From Nocardia terpenica (GTDB lineage: Bacteria > Actinomycetota > Actinomycetes > Mycobacteriales > Mycobacteriaceae): DNA of 64,000 nucleotides. Where the stretch lies: positions 248,001-312,000 of the forward strand of contig NZ_JABMCZ010000001.1 of assembly GCF_013186535.1 (NCBI RefSeq), written 5' to 3'. Below the pieces are notes generated by a model. The model was not told the DNA's origin, searched no databases, and saw only the letters and a program-made list of their open reading frames with translations. The translations under genes and the position numbers were made by a program. Positions 16,815 to 25,012 of this stretch are shown here, in pieces; the stretch's first letter is position 1, and each line of letters begins with the position of its first letter.

Positions 16815-17170
16815 CTCATCATCGTAGGCGGGGTGTAGACGCTAATCGGTATCGGTTGCCGCGCAACGGGAGTGAGGCTGTAGGCAGGCCCAGATGCCGG
16901 GTGAGTGTCAGCGTGACAGGAGATCGTGAGCCGAACGGCGCCGACAAGTGCAGGTGGAAGACGCTCGCGCGGTGGACGCGGGTCTGTGGCCGAACAGCGG
17001 CCGTGCTTGTTGAGCCATTCCTCTCCGCCGCCGCTTCGCCTACCTGCTTGGACAGTTGTGCGCTCCTGGCCGGGAGCGCAGCAGGGCGACAAGCATGAAA
17101 CATAAGCAATCACCGCAGGTTCGGAACGACGGCCCGTGGATCGGAGCGGAGCGCTGGGGCTACGTGAAGT
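16815..17170. other. intergenic scar region
   Basis: About 355 bp beside the truncated regulator gene with no convincing ORF. Codon bias here is poor in all frames, as expected for decayed sequence. Confidence 0.4.
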
Positions 17171-17362
17171 GTGGTCCGAAGACCGGCACTGTGCTGGAAG
17201 TGCCAAACCGTGGCCCCGGTGGTGGACGGGCGGATAGCCGCACACGAGCGCAAGCTACGCGACGTCGCTCCAGGTCCGTGCGCGTGGAGCCGAGTGCGCA
17301 TGGACCGGGTCGCAGACGCGGCAGAGCCAGGCGATCAATGTCTCATTTACCCTGAATGCTGA
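17171..17362 (+). CDS. possible small Cys-rich (zinc-ribbon-like) protein
   Basis: A 63-codon frame with a GTG start encodes CWKC near the N-terminus, VDGRIAAHERK, PGPCAWS and a C-terminal CLIYPEC. The spacing of Cys and His residues resembles small zinc-binding proteins of actinobacterial mobile DNA. No ribosome site is evident, and the gene may be a remnant within the scar region. Confidence 0.35.
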   Translation: MVRRPALCWKCQTVAPVVDGRIAAHERKLRDVAPGPCAWSRVRMDRVADAAEPGDQCLIYPEC

Positions 17363-17377
17363 GAATTCGCTGCAATC

Positions 17378-18469
17378 ATGGAGGGTATGACGCGCCTGCT
17401 GATCCGACGCTGGACGACCATTGTTCCGTTGCTGGCCGCCGTGGTTCTAGCAATCGCGTGGTTCACCCATCCCTCCGGTCCGGCGGTGATCGTCTTGGCG
17501 TTGGCGCTGGCTGGAGCGGTGCTCTCGGCCGTGCAGCATGCCGAGGTGGTGGCCCATCGGATGGGGGAGCCGTTCGGATCGTTGGTGCTGGCGGTGGCTG
17601 TCACCGTGATCGAGGTCGGCCTGATCTTGACCTTGATGGCGTCCGGTGGGGACGATGCGTCGTCGTTGGCGCGCGATACCGTGTTCGCGGCGGTGATGAT
17701 CACCTGCAACGGAATCTTCGGGTTGTCGCTGTTGGTCGGCGCGGTGCGTCGACGGGTGGCCGAGTTCAATGCGGAGGGGACGGGCGCAGCCCTGGCAACC
17801 GTGGCTACCCTTGCCACGCTCAGCCTGGTGTTGCCGACGTTCACCACGAGTAAGCCCGGTCCGGAGTTCTCCGGATCGCAGCTGGCGTTCGCCGCGGTGG
17901 CTTCATTGCTGCTCTACGGGTTGTTCGTGATGGTGCAGACGGTTCGGCACCCCGGCGACTTCCTGCCCGTGGAATCCATGAACGACGCCGACGAGCACAG
18001 CGAAACACCTTCCACTGCAACAGCATTGGTCAGCCTCGGGTTGTTGCTGGTCGCGCTGATCGGCGTGGTCGGGCTCGCGAAAATGGTGTCGCCGTCGATC
18101 GAAAACGGCGTACACGCAGCGGGGCTTCCGCGCTCGGTGGTCGGTGTGGTGATCGCCATGCTCGTCCTGCTACCGGAGACCCTGGCCGCCGTCCGCGCTG
18201 CCCGTCGTGGCCGTGTCCAAACCAGCCTGAATCTGGCGCTGGGTTCCTCGATGGCGAGTATCGGGCTGACGATTCCCGCCATCGCCATAGCCACGATCTG
18301 GATCTCGACGCCCTTGACGTTGGGTCTGGGCGCGACCCAGATGGTGCTGCTGGCGCTGACCGTCGTCGTCGGCGTGCTCACCGTCGTTCCCGGTCGAGCC
18401 ACCTTGCTGCAAGGCGGAGTGCATCTTGTGCTGTTCGCGGCCTTCGTGTTTCTCGCGGTGAGCCCGTAG
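17378..18469 (+). CDS. chaA: Ca2+/H+ (cation/proton) antiporter, ChaA/CaCA family
   Basis: This 363-residue membrane protein has about eleven hydrophobic segments and the two alpha-repeats of the CaCA superfamily. The first repeat reads AVAVTVIEVGLILTLM with its key Glu, and the second reads LALGSSMASIGLTIPAIA. Such proteins exchange cytoplasmic Ca2+ (or Na+/K+) for protons. The start is ATG 17378, with ATG 17387 as an alternative. The length is typical. The gene stands alone, with YnfA converging on it. Confidence 0.87.
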   Translation: MEGMTRLLIRRWTTIVPLLAAVVLAIAWFTHPSGPAVIVLALALAGAVLSAVQHAEVVAHRMGEPFGSLVLAVAVTVIEVGLILTLMASGGDDASSLARDTVFAAVMITCNGIFGLSLLVGAVRRRVAEFNAEGTGAALATVATLATLSLVLPTFTTSKPGPEFSGSQLAFAAVASLLLYGLFVMVQTVRHPGDFLPVESMNDADEHSETPSTATALVSLGLLLVALIGVVGLAKMVSPSIENGVHAAGLPRSVVGVVIAMLVLLPETLAAVRAARRGRVQTSLNLALGSSMASIGLTIPAIAIATIWISTPLTLGLGATQMVLLALTVVVGVLTVVPGRATLLQGGVHLVLFAAFVFLAVSP

Positions 18470-18492
18470 GGGGACTCGAGAGTTCGTGGGAG

Positions 18493-18828
18493 TCAGGTTG
18501 TGCGGGGTGCGTACATGATGACGGCGACCCCGATCATGCACACCAAGGCTCCGATGATGTCCCAGCGGTCGGGTCGGAAGCCGTCGAGGGCCATCGCCCA
18601 GGCCAGAGATCCCGCGACGAAGACACCGCCGTAGGCGGCGAGGATACGGCCGAAGTGGGCGTCGGGCTGCACGGTGGCGACGAACCCGTACAGGCCCAGG
18701 GCGATCACGCCCGCACCGATCCATGCCCAGCCGCGATGTTCGCGTACCCCCTGCCAGATCAGCCAGGCCCCGCCGATCTCGAAGACCGCGGCTACGACGA
18801 ACAACGCGATCGAACGAGTTACCGTCAT
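18493..18828 (-). CDS. YnfA/UPF0060 family small membrane protein
   Basis: The 111-residue protein starting at ATG 18828 has four transmembrane helices and the YnfA signature (FEIGGAWLIWQGVREHRGWAW, AAYGGVFVAGSLAWAM). The family resembles small drug or metal efflux proteins. Its start overlaps the stop of the upstream MerR regulator by 4 bp, so the two form an operon, which suggests induction by a MerR ligand such as a heavy metal. Confidence 0.85.
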   Translation of the reverse strand: MTVTRSIALFVVAAVFEIGGAWLIWQGVREHRGWAWIGAGVIALGLYGFVATVQPDAHFGRILAAYGGVFVAGSLAWAMALDGFRPDRWDIIGALVCMIGVAVIMYAPRTT

Positions 18829-19625
18829 GAGCGCCTTGCCTTTCCGTCTCGGGGACGAAGGGGATTCTCGGGCAGACCGAACACCTCGGCGAGCAAGTCG
18901 GTGCCGTCGGTGGGAGCGCGTACCTCCAACCGCAGTGCCGGCCCGTCCAGATGGAGGCGGAAGTCGAAGAACGGGCAGCAGTGTTGTTCGGCCGCAGCCA
19001 ATTCCGCGAGCATACCGGCACGGTCGACCGGCACGACCAGCCGCACACCGTCGGGGATGGTGGTGCGGACGGCACCGTCGAGCGCGTCGCGCCATCGCTC
19101 GATCCGGTCGGTCATCGCGTCGCCGGTCAACGAGCAGGCGACCGGTGCGTTGCGCCAGCGTTCGGTGTTCTCGGCGTTGGCGCGGGTGGGGGACAACGGC
19201 AACTCGGTTGCCCGGGTGGTGTCGGTGGGGGCGAGGAAACCGCAGTCGGGGTCGCAGCGGTCGGTGCGGTCGGGCAGTTGATCGAGTCGTTGCAGGGCGA
19301 TGTGCAGGGACGTGATGAAGGCGCGTAGTTCGGTCAGTCGGGCCTCGGCTTGGTCCAGCCTTGCCCGGATCCGCGGCCGCAGATCGACTTTGACCTGGGT
19401 GCATGGCCCGTCCTGCCATACCGGAAGCAGTTCGCCGATCTCGTCGAGGGACAGACCGAGGTTCTTGGCTGCGCCGATGAACGCCAGCCGTTCGATCGCG
19501 TCCGGTCCGTAGGCGCGGTAGCCGGTCGGGGTGCGGTCGGCGGGGAGCAGCCCCGCGGTCTCATAGAACCGCAGCGTCGTGGCCGGGACGCCGCTGCGTT
19601 CGGCCAGCTCGGAGATGCGCATCAT
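18825..19625 (-). CDS. MerR-family regulator with C-terminal Cys-Cys domain
   Basis: From ATG 19625 the protein has 266 residues. Residues 1-70 are the MerR DNA-binding domain (MRISELAERSGVPATTLRFYETAGLL). A dimerisation helix follows, then a metal-site-like segment with CDPDCGF near residue 140. After this a second domain of about 95 residues contains EQHCCPFFDFRLHLDG. Ordinary MerR proteins end near residue 140, so this is a fusion. The motifs suggest binding of a soft metal. The promoter at 19638-19669 has MerR-type geometry. Confidence 0.83.
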   Translation of the reverse strand: MMRISELAERSGVPATTLRFYETAGLLPADRTPTGYRAYGPDAIERLAFIGAAKNLGLSLDEIGELLPVWQDGPCTQVKVDLRPRIRARLDQAEARLTELRAFITSLHIALQRLDQLPDRTDRCDPDCGFLAPTDTTRATELPLSPTRANAENTERWRNAPVACSLTGDAMTDRIERWRDALDGAVRTTIPDGVRLVVPVDRAGMLAELAAAEQHCCPFFDFRLHLDGPALRLEVRAPTDGTDLLAEVFGLPENPLRPRDGKARRS

Positions 19626-19637
19626 GGTCACAATGCG

Positions 19638-19669
19638 ACGGTAAACCTTTGACCCCACTCGAAGGTCAA
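19638..19669 (-). promoter_or_regulatory. MerR-type promoter with long spacer and dyad
   Basis: On the minus strand TTGACC (19664-19669) and TACCGT (19638-19643) are separated by 20 bases, the overlong spacing typical of MerR-activated promoters. The ACCTT...AAGGT dyad (19645-19666 on the plus strand) lies in the spacer. It would drive the merR-ynfA operon, with autoregulation. Confidence 0.55.
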
Positions 19670-19731
19670 CAGTGATCTTTGACGCGCTCGGCCCGAACGT
19701 CCCGGAGCAGCGTCTCGGACAAGAGCGATCT

Positions 19732-19763
19732 CGGGGGCCTGCTATGAGTAACGCAAGCCCCCG
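19732..19763 (-). terminator. probable terminator after DUF397 gene
   Basis: CGGGGGC at 19732-19738 and GCCCCCG at 19757-19763 form a 7-bp GC stem with an 18-base loop, 27 bases beyond the stop codon of the DUF397 gene. Confidence 0.4.
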
Positions 19764-19789
19764 GACAGCGGTTTCTCCGTTCTGCGTGG

Positions 19790-20002
19790 TCAGGCGGTGA
19801 TGAATCGGTCGGTGCGGACGCCGTCGAGGAACGCCTCCCATTCGCAGGGGGTGAACTGGAGTACGGGCGCGTGCTGGCCGTCGTTGGTGTTGAATACCGC
19901 GATTGTGCCGTCGCCCAATGCCGCGAAGGCCACGCAGTGGCCGTCGGGGCCGCTGGCAGCGGCTTTGAGCGCGGGGATTCCGTCGAGGTCCTTCTTGTTC
20001 AT
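19790..20002 (-). CDS. DUF397 domain protein
   Basis: From ATG 20002 the product has 70 residues and the DUF397 pattern: a polar start, GHCVAFAALGDGTIAVFNTND in the middle and QFTPCEWEAFLDGVR near the end. In Streptomyces and Nocardia these small proteins usually pair with an XRE-type HTH regulator. No intact partner is adjacent; the nearest HTH fragment is the truncated one at 16590. The function remains uncertain. Confidence 0.75.
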   Translation of the reverse strand: MNKKDLDGIPALKAAASGPDGHCVAFAALGDGTIAVFNTNDGQHAPVLQFTPCEWEAFLDGVRTDRFITA

Positions 20003-20334
20003 GGCGATCTCCGAAGTCAGAGCAGAGGGGGATGGGGGGTCTTGCGGCGACGTCCGGAGCCACACACGTCGGGACTCGCAAACATCTGGTCACCTTGTCT
20101 ACGCGGTCGTGCCCGCGAATCGCCAGGGGGCGAACGTCACCGCAAAAAAGGCCGAAAGTCCCTGCCGCGTCGGCATTTTCAATACCGACCGGCAGTTCCT
20201 GCCAAGGGCTGGTCCGATACTTTTCGCGGGCTTCGTCTTCCTGGCGGTGCGTCCTCGGGCGTACAATATGGCCGAATTCCCGAGTCCTGAAGCGTGGCTC
20301 CGGATCTCACTCCCAGTCGACTGAGGAGATCATC
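20003..20334. other. intergenic region
   Basis: This 332 bp region lies between the divergent DUF397 and hypothetical genes. It is moderately less GC-rich around 20120-20230. No gene is supported. A strong ribosome site (GAGGAG, 20323-20328) at its end belongs to the next gene. Confidence 0.4.
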
Positions 20335-20688
20335 ATGGATCCGGTCGTATCGCCCATCGCGTCGCTGCCTCCCGCGAACGATTCCCTGCCACCCCACCGG
20401 TTCTTCGAACCCGTCCCCGAACTGACGGGACGGAATGCGGCGGCCTTCGCCTACAACAGTGACCGCCTGGTGCGCCACCTCTTCGAAATCAGCCTGTCGC
20501 TGTACCCGCTGCGCGCCGAACTCCACCGCACCGACGCCACCGTTGCCGAAATCCGCGCCGCGGGCGACGCCCTCGCCGGACTCCTCGACAGCCTGGACAC
20601 CGTCATCCGGGATACCGGCCTTGCCATGCTCGCCCTCGCCCTGGAAACCGGCGGCGCCGACCCCGAGATCGACCGGCAGGCCAGCTGA
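20335..20688 (+). CDS. hypothetical helical protein
   Basis: From ATG 20335, seven bases after GAGGAG, the product has 117 residues. The N-terminal 30 residues are Pro-rich (PVVSPIASLPPANDSLPP). The rest is predicted helical with many Leu and Ala residues (RLVRHLFEISLSLYPLRAELH). No signal peptide, membrane segment or known motif is visible. Confidence 0.6.
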   Translation: MDPVVSPIASLPPANDSLPPHRFFEPVPELTGRNAAAFAYNSDRLVRHLFEISLSLYPLRAELHRTDATVAEIRAAGDALAGLLDSLDTVIRDTGLAMLALALETGGADPEIDRQAS

Positions 20689-20949
20689 TCCGTTCTCTGG
20701 CGGTGTGCTGAATATTTTCCCGTTGCGCACCTTTTGTGTCATGACGTGGCTCACAGCGATAGCCGTTCTGTGCTGATAACGCGTGTCAGAATCATGATCA
20801 ACTTAAAAATTATGCGGTTGACCAGGGTTTTGGGCTAGTGGTCGACAAGCGGCGAAGAGGGCATGCTCACACCGTGACGCTCTTTACTGTAACCAGTTGT
20901 AACTATTAGCTTCGTGTTGGCAGTGTTGCCGATCACGGAGAGGCCCACG

Positions 20950-21795
20950 TTGAAACTCGAGACACACCGCGGCTCGAGCGCGTCCGCCGTCCGAATCGTC
21001 CGCAAGAATTTCTCCGACACCGGGGTGTCCGCGCTGCGCACCTTCGGCCGGGCGGTGGATATCGCGCGAGAATCGGTGGCGGGAACGGCGACCGATATCG
21101 TGCGCGCCGAATTCCAGTGGCGCGAGGCGATTCTGCAGGCGTGGCGACTGGTGACGGTGACCGCGATTCCGGCCGTGCTCATCGCGATTCCGTTCGGCGT
21201 GATCGTATCCGTCCAGGTGGGCAACCTTATTCACACGCTCGGCGCGGATTCGCTGCTGGGCGCGACCGGTGGGCTGGGTGTTATCAAACAGGGCGCGCCG
21301 CTGGCGACCGGGTTCCTGCTCGGTGGCGCGGGGGCGGCCGCGATCGCCGCGGATCTGGGCGCGCGGACCATTCGCGAGGAGATCGATGCGCTGAATACCA
21401 TGGGTATCAGCCCGATTCACCGGATGGTGATCCCGCGGCTGGTGGCCATGGTGGTGGTCGCGCCGCTGCTGAACATCCTGATTATCTTCGTCGGCGTCGT
21501 GGCCGGTTACGCGGTCGCGGTCGGCGGGCAGAACGTGACGCCCGGAAGTTACTGGGCGACCTTCGGTTCGTTCACCACGGTCGCCGACGTGTGGGTGTCG
21601 CTGCTGAAGGCGGTGCTGTTCGGCTTCCTGGTGGTGATCATCGCCTGCCAGCGCGGGCTCGAGGCCAAGGGCGGGCCGCGCGGGGTGGCCGACGCGGTGA
21701 ATGCGGCCGTGGTGCTGTCGGTGGTGTCGATCGCGATCGTGAATCTCGGTGTGACACAGGTGGTCGAGATGTTCCTGCCGACGAGGCTGGTGTGA
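20950..21795 (+). CDS. yrbEA: YrbE/MlaE-type ABC permease, first of mce operon
   Basis: The TTG at 20950, six bases after GGAGAGG, gives 281 residues; an in-frame GTG at 20914 is the alternative. The protein has five or six transmembrane helices and the MlaE-family motif GARTIREEIDALNTMGISPI in the cytoplasmic loop that couples to the ATPase. Together with the next gene it forms the permease of an Mce lipid importer. No ATPase gene lies in the operon, as is usual because MceG is encoded elsewhere. Confidence 0.9.
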   Translation: MKLETHRGSSASAVRIVRKNFSDTGVSALRTFGRAVDIARESVAGTATDIVRAEFQWREAILQAWRLVTVTAIPAVLIAIPFGVIVSVQVGNLIHTLGADSLLGATGGLGVIKQGAPLATGFLLGGAGAAAIAADLGARTIREEIDALNTMGISPIHRMVIPRLVAMVVVAPLLNILIIFVGVVAGYAVAVGGQNVTPGSYWATFGSFTTVADVWVSLLKAVLFGFLVVIIACQRGLEAKGGPRGVADAVNAAVVLSVVSIAIVNLGVTQVVEMFLPTRLV

Positions 21796-21796
21796 G

Positions 21797-22663
21797 ATGG
21801 CGGTATCGACCTACGCGCCGAAGGGATTCGGCTGGTTCTCCCGTTTCTACCGCCGCCGCGGCCTGATCCTCGCGCGCCTCGAGGCGCTCGGTTTCGTGCT
21901 GACCTTCGTGTGGCAGGTGCTGTCGTCGATTCCGTTGACGCTCAGGCGGTATCGCGACGAGACGCTGCGCATCATCTCCGATATGACGTGGGGTCGCGGC
22001 TCGGTCATCGTGGGCGGCGGCACCGTGCCGATGATGATCGTGCTCGGCCTGGTGATGGGCGCCTCGGTGGCGGTGGAGTCGTTCACGATGCTGGACATGC
22101 TGGGCATGGGCCCGGTCACCGGCATCGTGTCCGCCTACGCGACCACCCGGGAGCTGGCTCCGATCGCCGCCGCCATCGGTTTCGCCGCGCAGGCCGGGTG
22201 CCGGATGACCGCCGAGATCGGCTCGATGCGCATCTCCGAGGAGATCGATGCCATCGAGGCGCTGGGCCTGCGGTCGGTGCCGTTCGTGGTGACCACCCGC
22301 GTCATCGCCGGGGCCATCTCGATCGTGCCGACCTTCCTGATCGGGCTGATCCTGTCGTATCTGGCCTGCCGCGGCCTGATCACGCTGGTGCACGGCCAAT
22401 CCGCGGGCGTGTACGACCACTACTTCTTCCAGTTCGTCACGGGCTTCGACGTGATCGCCGCCGTGATCAAGGTCGCGATCTTCGCCACGGTGGTGATCCT
22501 GATCCACAGCTACTACGGCTTCTTCGCGACCGGCGGGCCGGAGGGCGTGGGCATTGCCTCGGGCCGCGCGGTGCGCGCCTCCTCGGTGGCCATCGTGGCC
22601 ATCGACATGGTGCTCACCATTGCGCTGTGGGGTTTCAACGCGACGATCACATTCACGGGGTAG
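21797..22663 (+). CDS. yrbEB: YrbE/MlaE-type ABC permease, second of mce operon
   Basis: This 288-residue MlaE-family permease starts 1 base after the stop of yrbEA. It has the coupling motif AEIGSMRISEEIDAIEALGLRSV and about five membrane helices. It forms the heterodimeric membrane channel of the Mce transporter with YrbEA. Spacing and order match canonical mce operons. Confidence 0.9.
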   Translation: MAVSTYAPKGFGWFSRFYRRRGLILARLEALGFVLTFVWQVLSSIPLTLRRYRDETLRIISDMTWGRGSVIVGGGTVPMMIVLGLVMGASVAVESFTMLDMLGMGPVTGIVSAYATTRELAPIAAAIGFAAQAGCRMTAEIGSMRISEEIDAIEALGLRSVPFVVTTRVIAGAISIVPTFLIGLILSYLACRGLITLVHGQSAGVYDHYFFQFVTGFDVIAAVIKVAIFATVVILIHSYYGFFATGGPEGVGIASGRAVRASSVAIVAIDMVLTIALWGFNATITFTG

Positions 22664-22667
22664 CGCG

Positions 22668-23693
22668 ATGCCGAAGTACGGAATGCCCGGGGTCGCCGTG
22701 GACAAGCGCCGCTCGCTGCTGATCGGCACGGTCGCGGTGGCCGTGATCGCGGCCGTGGTGGTGGCGGTCTGCGTGTATCGGGGGATGCGGTCCGACGACG
22801 GGCTGCGGATCGCGCTGCACACCGAGCAGATCGGTGACGGTGTGCTGGCGGGCACTCCGGTGCGGGTGGACGGCGTGCAGGTCGGCACGGTCACCTCGAT
22901 CGCGCCCGCCGATTTCGGGACCCAGCGAATCACCCTGCGGCTGGACCGTTCTCAACTGCACGGGATCGACGACAGCCTGCGGGTGGACTACGCTCCGGCG
23001 AATCTGTTCGGTATCAGCGAGATCGAGCTGCGGCGCGGGTCCGGCGGGACACCGCTGCGGCAGGACGCCGTGCTCGATCTGACCGGGAATCGTTCGGGCG
23101 CAATCTTCGACGCGACCATGGGCAGCCTGCTGCGCAGCCTCTCGCAGACCGGGGACGCGCTGCTGACGCCGCAGATGGCCACGGTCATCGCCCAGATCGC
23201 GGGCGACACCCAGGCGTTCACCCCGCTGGCGCAGGCGATTCTGACCGTCGCGCAGACGGTGACCGACAACCAGAAGATGTCGGCCTCCGAGCTGGTCGGC
23301 CGCCTCGGCCCCGCCCACGACGGCGGCGGCAAATTCGCCGGGGCGACCATCCAGGTGCTCGATCTGCTGCGCAATATCCCACGGCTGCAACAGGATCGGC
23401 AGACCTTCGACGCCGGTGTGCGGCTCACCACCGGGCAACTGCTGCCAGGCGTGGCGGCCCTGGCCACCCAGTCCGGCGCGGACCTGTCCGCCACCACCGA
23501 CCAACTGGCTCCCGTCCTGTCGCTGCTGGCCCAGATGGTCCCCCGCCCCCACCAATCCGGCGCGGACCTGGAGGAGTTGTTGCAGCGCTTCCGTTCCGCC
23601 ATGCCCGACACCCCGAACGGCCCGGTCTTGAATGCCGAGGTCGACCTGCGCGGGTTCCCGGTCCTGGCCCCACTGCTGGGAGGTCGGCGATGA
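22668..23693 (+). CDS. mceA: MceA-type Mce-family protein
   Basis: From ATG 22668 the protein has 341 residues. A membrane anchor lies near residues 18-38 (LLIGTVAVAVIAAVVVAV), the Mce/MlaD domain follows at about 45-125 (GDGVLAGTPVRVDGVQVGTVTSI), and a helical domain follows that. The six Mce proteins form a hexameric tunnel for lipids across the periplasm. This is a short MceA without a long disordered tail. Its last codons (LLGGRR) and stop are copied at the end of each of the three mini-ORFs that follow. Confidence 0.88.
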   Translation: MPKYGMPGVAVDKRRSLLIGTVAVAVIAAVVVAVCVYRGMRSDDGLRIALHTEQIGDGVLAGTPVRVDGVQVGTVTSIAPADFGTQRITLRLDRSQLHGIDDSLRVDYAPANLFGISEIELRRGSGGTPLRQDAVLDLTGNRSGAIFDATMGSLLRSLSQTGDALLTPQMATVIAQIAGDTQAFTPLAQAILTVAQTVTDNQKMSASELVGRLGPAHDGGGKFAGATIQVLDLLRNIPRLQQDRQTFDAGVRLTTGQLLPGVAALATQSGADLSATTDQLAPVLSLLAQMVPRPHQSGADLEELLQRFRSAMPDTPNGPVLNAEVDLRGFPVLAPLLGGRR

Positions 23694-23803
23694 TTGCTCG
23701 CGCGTTGTCTGGTGTTGCCGATGGGACGGTTGTCGGGGCCTCGGGCGCTGGCGCGTGGGCGGTGGCTCGGCGTGGGGTGTGGCTGCTGGGAGGTCGGCGA
23801 TGA
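23690..23803 (+). CDS. tandem mini-ORF copy 1 in mce operon
   Basis: A 37-codon ORF starts at ATG 23690, overlapping the mceA stop as ATGA and preceded by GGGAGG. The peptide begins MIARALSGVADGTVVG and ends LLGGRR. Its stop overlaps the start of copy 2 in the same way. The whole 110-bp unit, ribosome site included, is repeated. Expression is plausible from coupling but not shown. Confidence 0.4.
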   Translation: MIARALSGVADGTVVGASGAGAWAVARRGVWLLGGRR

Positions 23804-23913
23804 TTGCTCGCGCGTTGTCTGGTGTTGCCGATGGGACGGTTGTCGGGGCCTCGGGCGCTGGCGCGTGGGCGGTGGCTCGGCGTGGGGTGTGGCTGCTGGG
23901 AGGTCGGCGATGA
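23800..23913 (+). CDS. tandem mini-ORF copy 2 in mce operon
   Basis: This copy appears identical to copy 1 over its 110-bp period, again with ATGA overlaps at both ends and GGGAGG before the start. Because 110 is not a multiple of three, successive copies occupy different reading frames. Translation would need re-initiation at each copy. Confidence 0.4.
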   Translation: MIARALSGVADGTVVGASGAGAWAVARRGVWLLGGRR

Positions 23914-24017
23914 TTGCTCGCGCGTTGTCGGGCGCTGCCGATGGGACGGTTGTCGGGGCCGCGGGTGCTGGCGCGTGGGCGATGGTCGGGCGCGGGGTGC
24001 TGGGAGGTCGGCGATGA
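23910..24017 (+). CDS. tandem mini-ORF copy 3 in mce operon, diverged
   Basis: This 35-codon version of the same peptide carries several substitutions (Ala for Val, Met-Val for Val-Ala) and a 6-bp deletion near its end, but the frame stays open and ends GGRR. The stop overlaps the mceB start (ATGA at 24014). The changes keep the ORF intact. Confidence 0.4.
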   Translation: MIARALSGAADGTVVGAAGAGAWAMVGRGVLGGRR

Positions 24018-25012
24018 AGGTGGGTGCGGCGGCCTGGCGGCTGGTGGTGTTCGCGGGGGTGATGGTGGTGGTGTTGGCGGTGGTGTTCACCGCGATCGAG
24101 CGGCCGGTGTCGGGGCGGACCGAGGGGCACGATGCGCTGTTCACCGATGCCAACGGGCTCAAGGTGGGGGACGACGTGCGGATGTACGGGGTGCAGGTGG
24201 GCAAGGTCGAGCGGATCGGGCTGGACGGGACGCTGGCGCGGGTCCGGTTGTCGCTGAAGACCGATGCGCCGATCTACGACAATTCCAAGCTCGCGATCCG
24301 GTATCAGAATCTCACCGGACAGCGGTACATCGACCTGCAGCAGCAGCCGCAGCCGGGTGCGCGGATTCCGGCGGGCGCGACGGTCGGCACCGAGCGCACC
24401 GTGCCCTCGTTCGATGTGACGAGCATGTTCAACGGCCTGAAACCGGTGCTGTCCACCATTTCTCCCGAGGCCGTCAACCAGTTCAGCGCCAGCATGGTCG
24501 CGCTGATCGAGGGCGACGGCGGCGGCGTCGGCCCGGCCCTGGACGCCATCGGCAAGTTGGCCTCCTATGTGGACAACCGCCAGCAGGTGATCTCCACGCT
24601 GATCCACAACATGTCCGACCTGTCGGACAAGGTGGGCGGCCGGGTGCACTATCTGGTGCCGCTGCTGGCCCGGCTCTCCGACATCTTCGAATCGCTGCAG
24701 CGCAATATCGGTGGGCTGGCGCAGTTCGCCATGTCGGCGCCGTCGGTGCTGGGGCCGCTGGACACCATGTTCGATGCGCTGGGCCTGCAGACCGGTGACG
24801 ACGTGGATGCGCTGATCCACAAGCTGTTTCCCGATCCGAAGCAGGCCGTCGAGGTGTTCGACAAGCTGCCCGGCCTGCTCGCGGGCCTGGACGCGGCCGC
24901 CCCGAAGACCGTCGCGGGCTGGAAACCGCAGTGCTCCAAGGGAAATGCGGAGGTACCGGGCGTGCTCCAGGTCCTCGTGGCGGGACAGCGGGTGGTGCTG
25001 TGCAACGGATGA
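24014..25012 (+). CDS. mceB: MceB-type Mce-family protein
   Basis: From ATG 24014 the protein has 332 residues: an N-terminal anchor (LVVFAGVMVVVLAVVFTAI), the MlaD/Mce domain (DANGLKVGDDVRMYGVQVGKVERIGL) at about 45-120, and a long helical region forming part of the Mce needle. It belongs to the mce operon and follows the repeated mini-ORFs by a 4-base overlap. The length fits MceB. Confidence 0.88.
   Translation: MKVGAAAWRLVVFAGVMVVVLAVVFTAIERPVSGRTEGHDALFTDANGLKVGDDVRMYGVQVGKVERIGLDGTLARVRLSLKTDAPIYDNSKLAIRYQNLTGQRYIDLQQQPQPGARIPAGATVGTERTVPSFDVTSMFNGLKPVLSTISPEAVNQFSASMVALIEGDGGGVGPALDAIGKLASYVDNRQQVISTLIHNMSDLSDKVGGRVHYLVPLLARLSDIFESLQRNIGGLAQFAMSAPSVLGPLDTMFDALGLQTGDDVDALIHKLFPDPKQAVEVFDKLPGLLAGLDAAAPKTVAGWKPQCSKGNAEVPGVLQVLVAGQRVVLCNG

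Larger units (their letters stand above)
23674..24017. repeat. 110-bp tandem repeat between mceA and mceB
   Basis: The unit boundary CTGGGAGGTCGGCGATGA occurs at the mceA end and at the end of each copy. ATG positions are 23690, 23800, 23910 and 24014, giving periods of 110, 110 and 104 bp. The first two copies look identical. Confidence 0.9.

Noticed and set aside
16815..17170. tRNA or other structured RNA gene in the scar region
   Set aside because: No cloverleaf-like arms or CCA-type end were found in the sequence.
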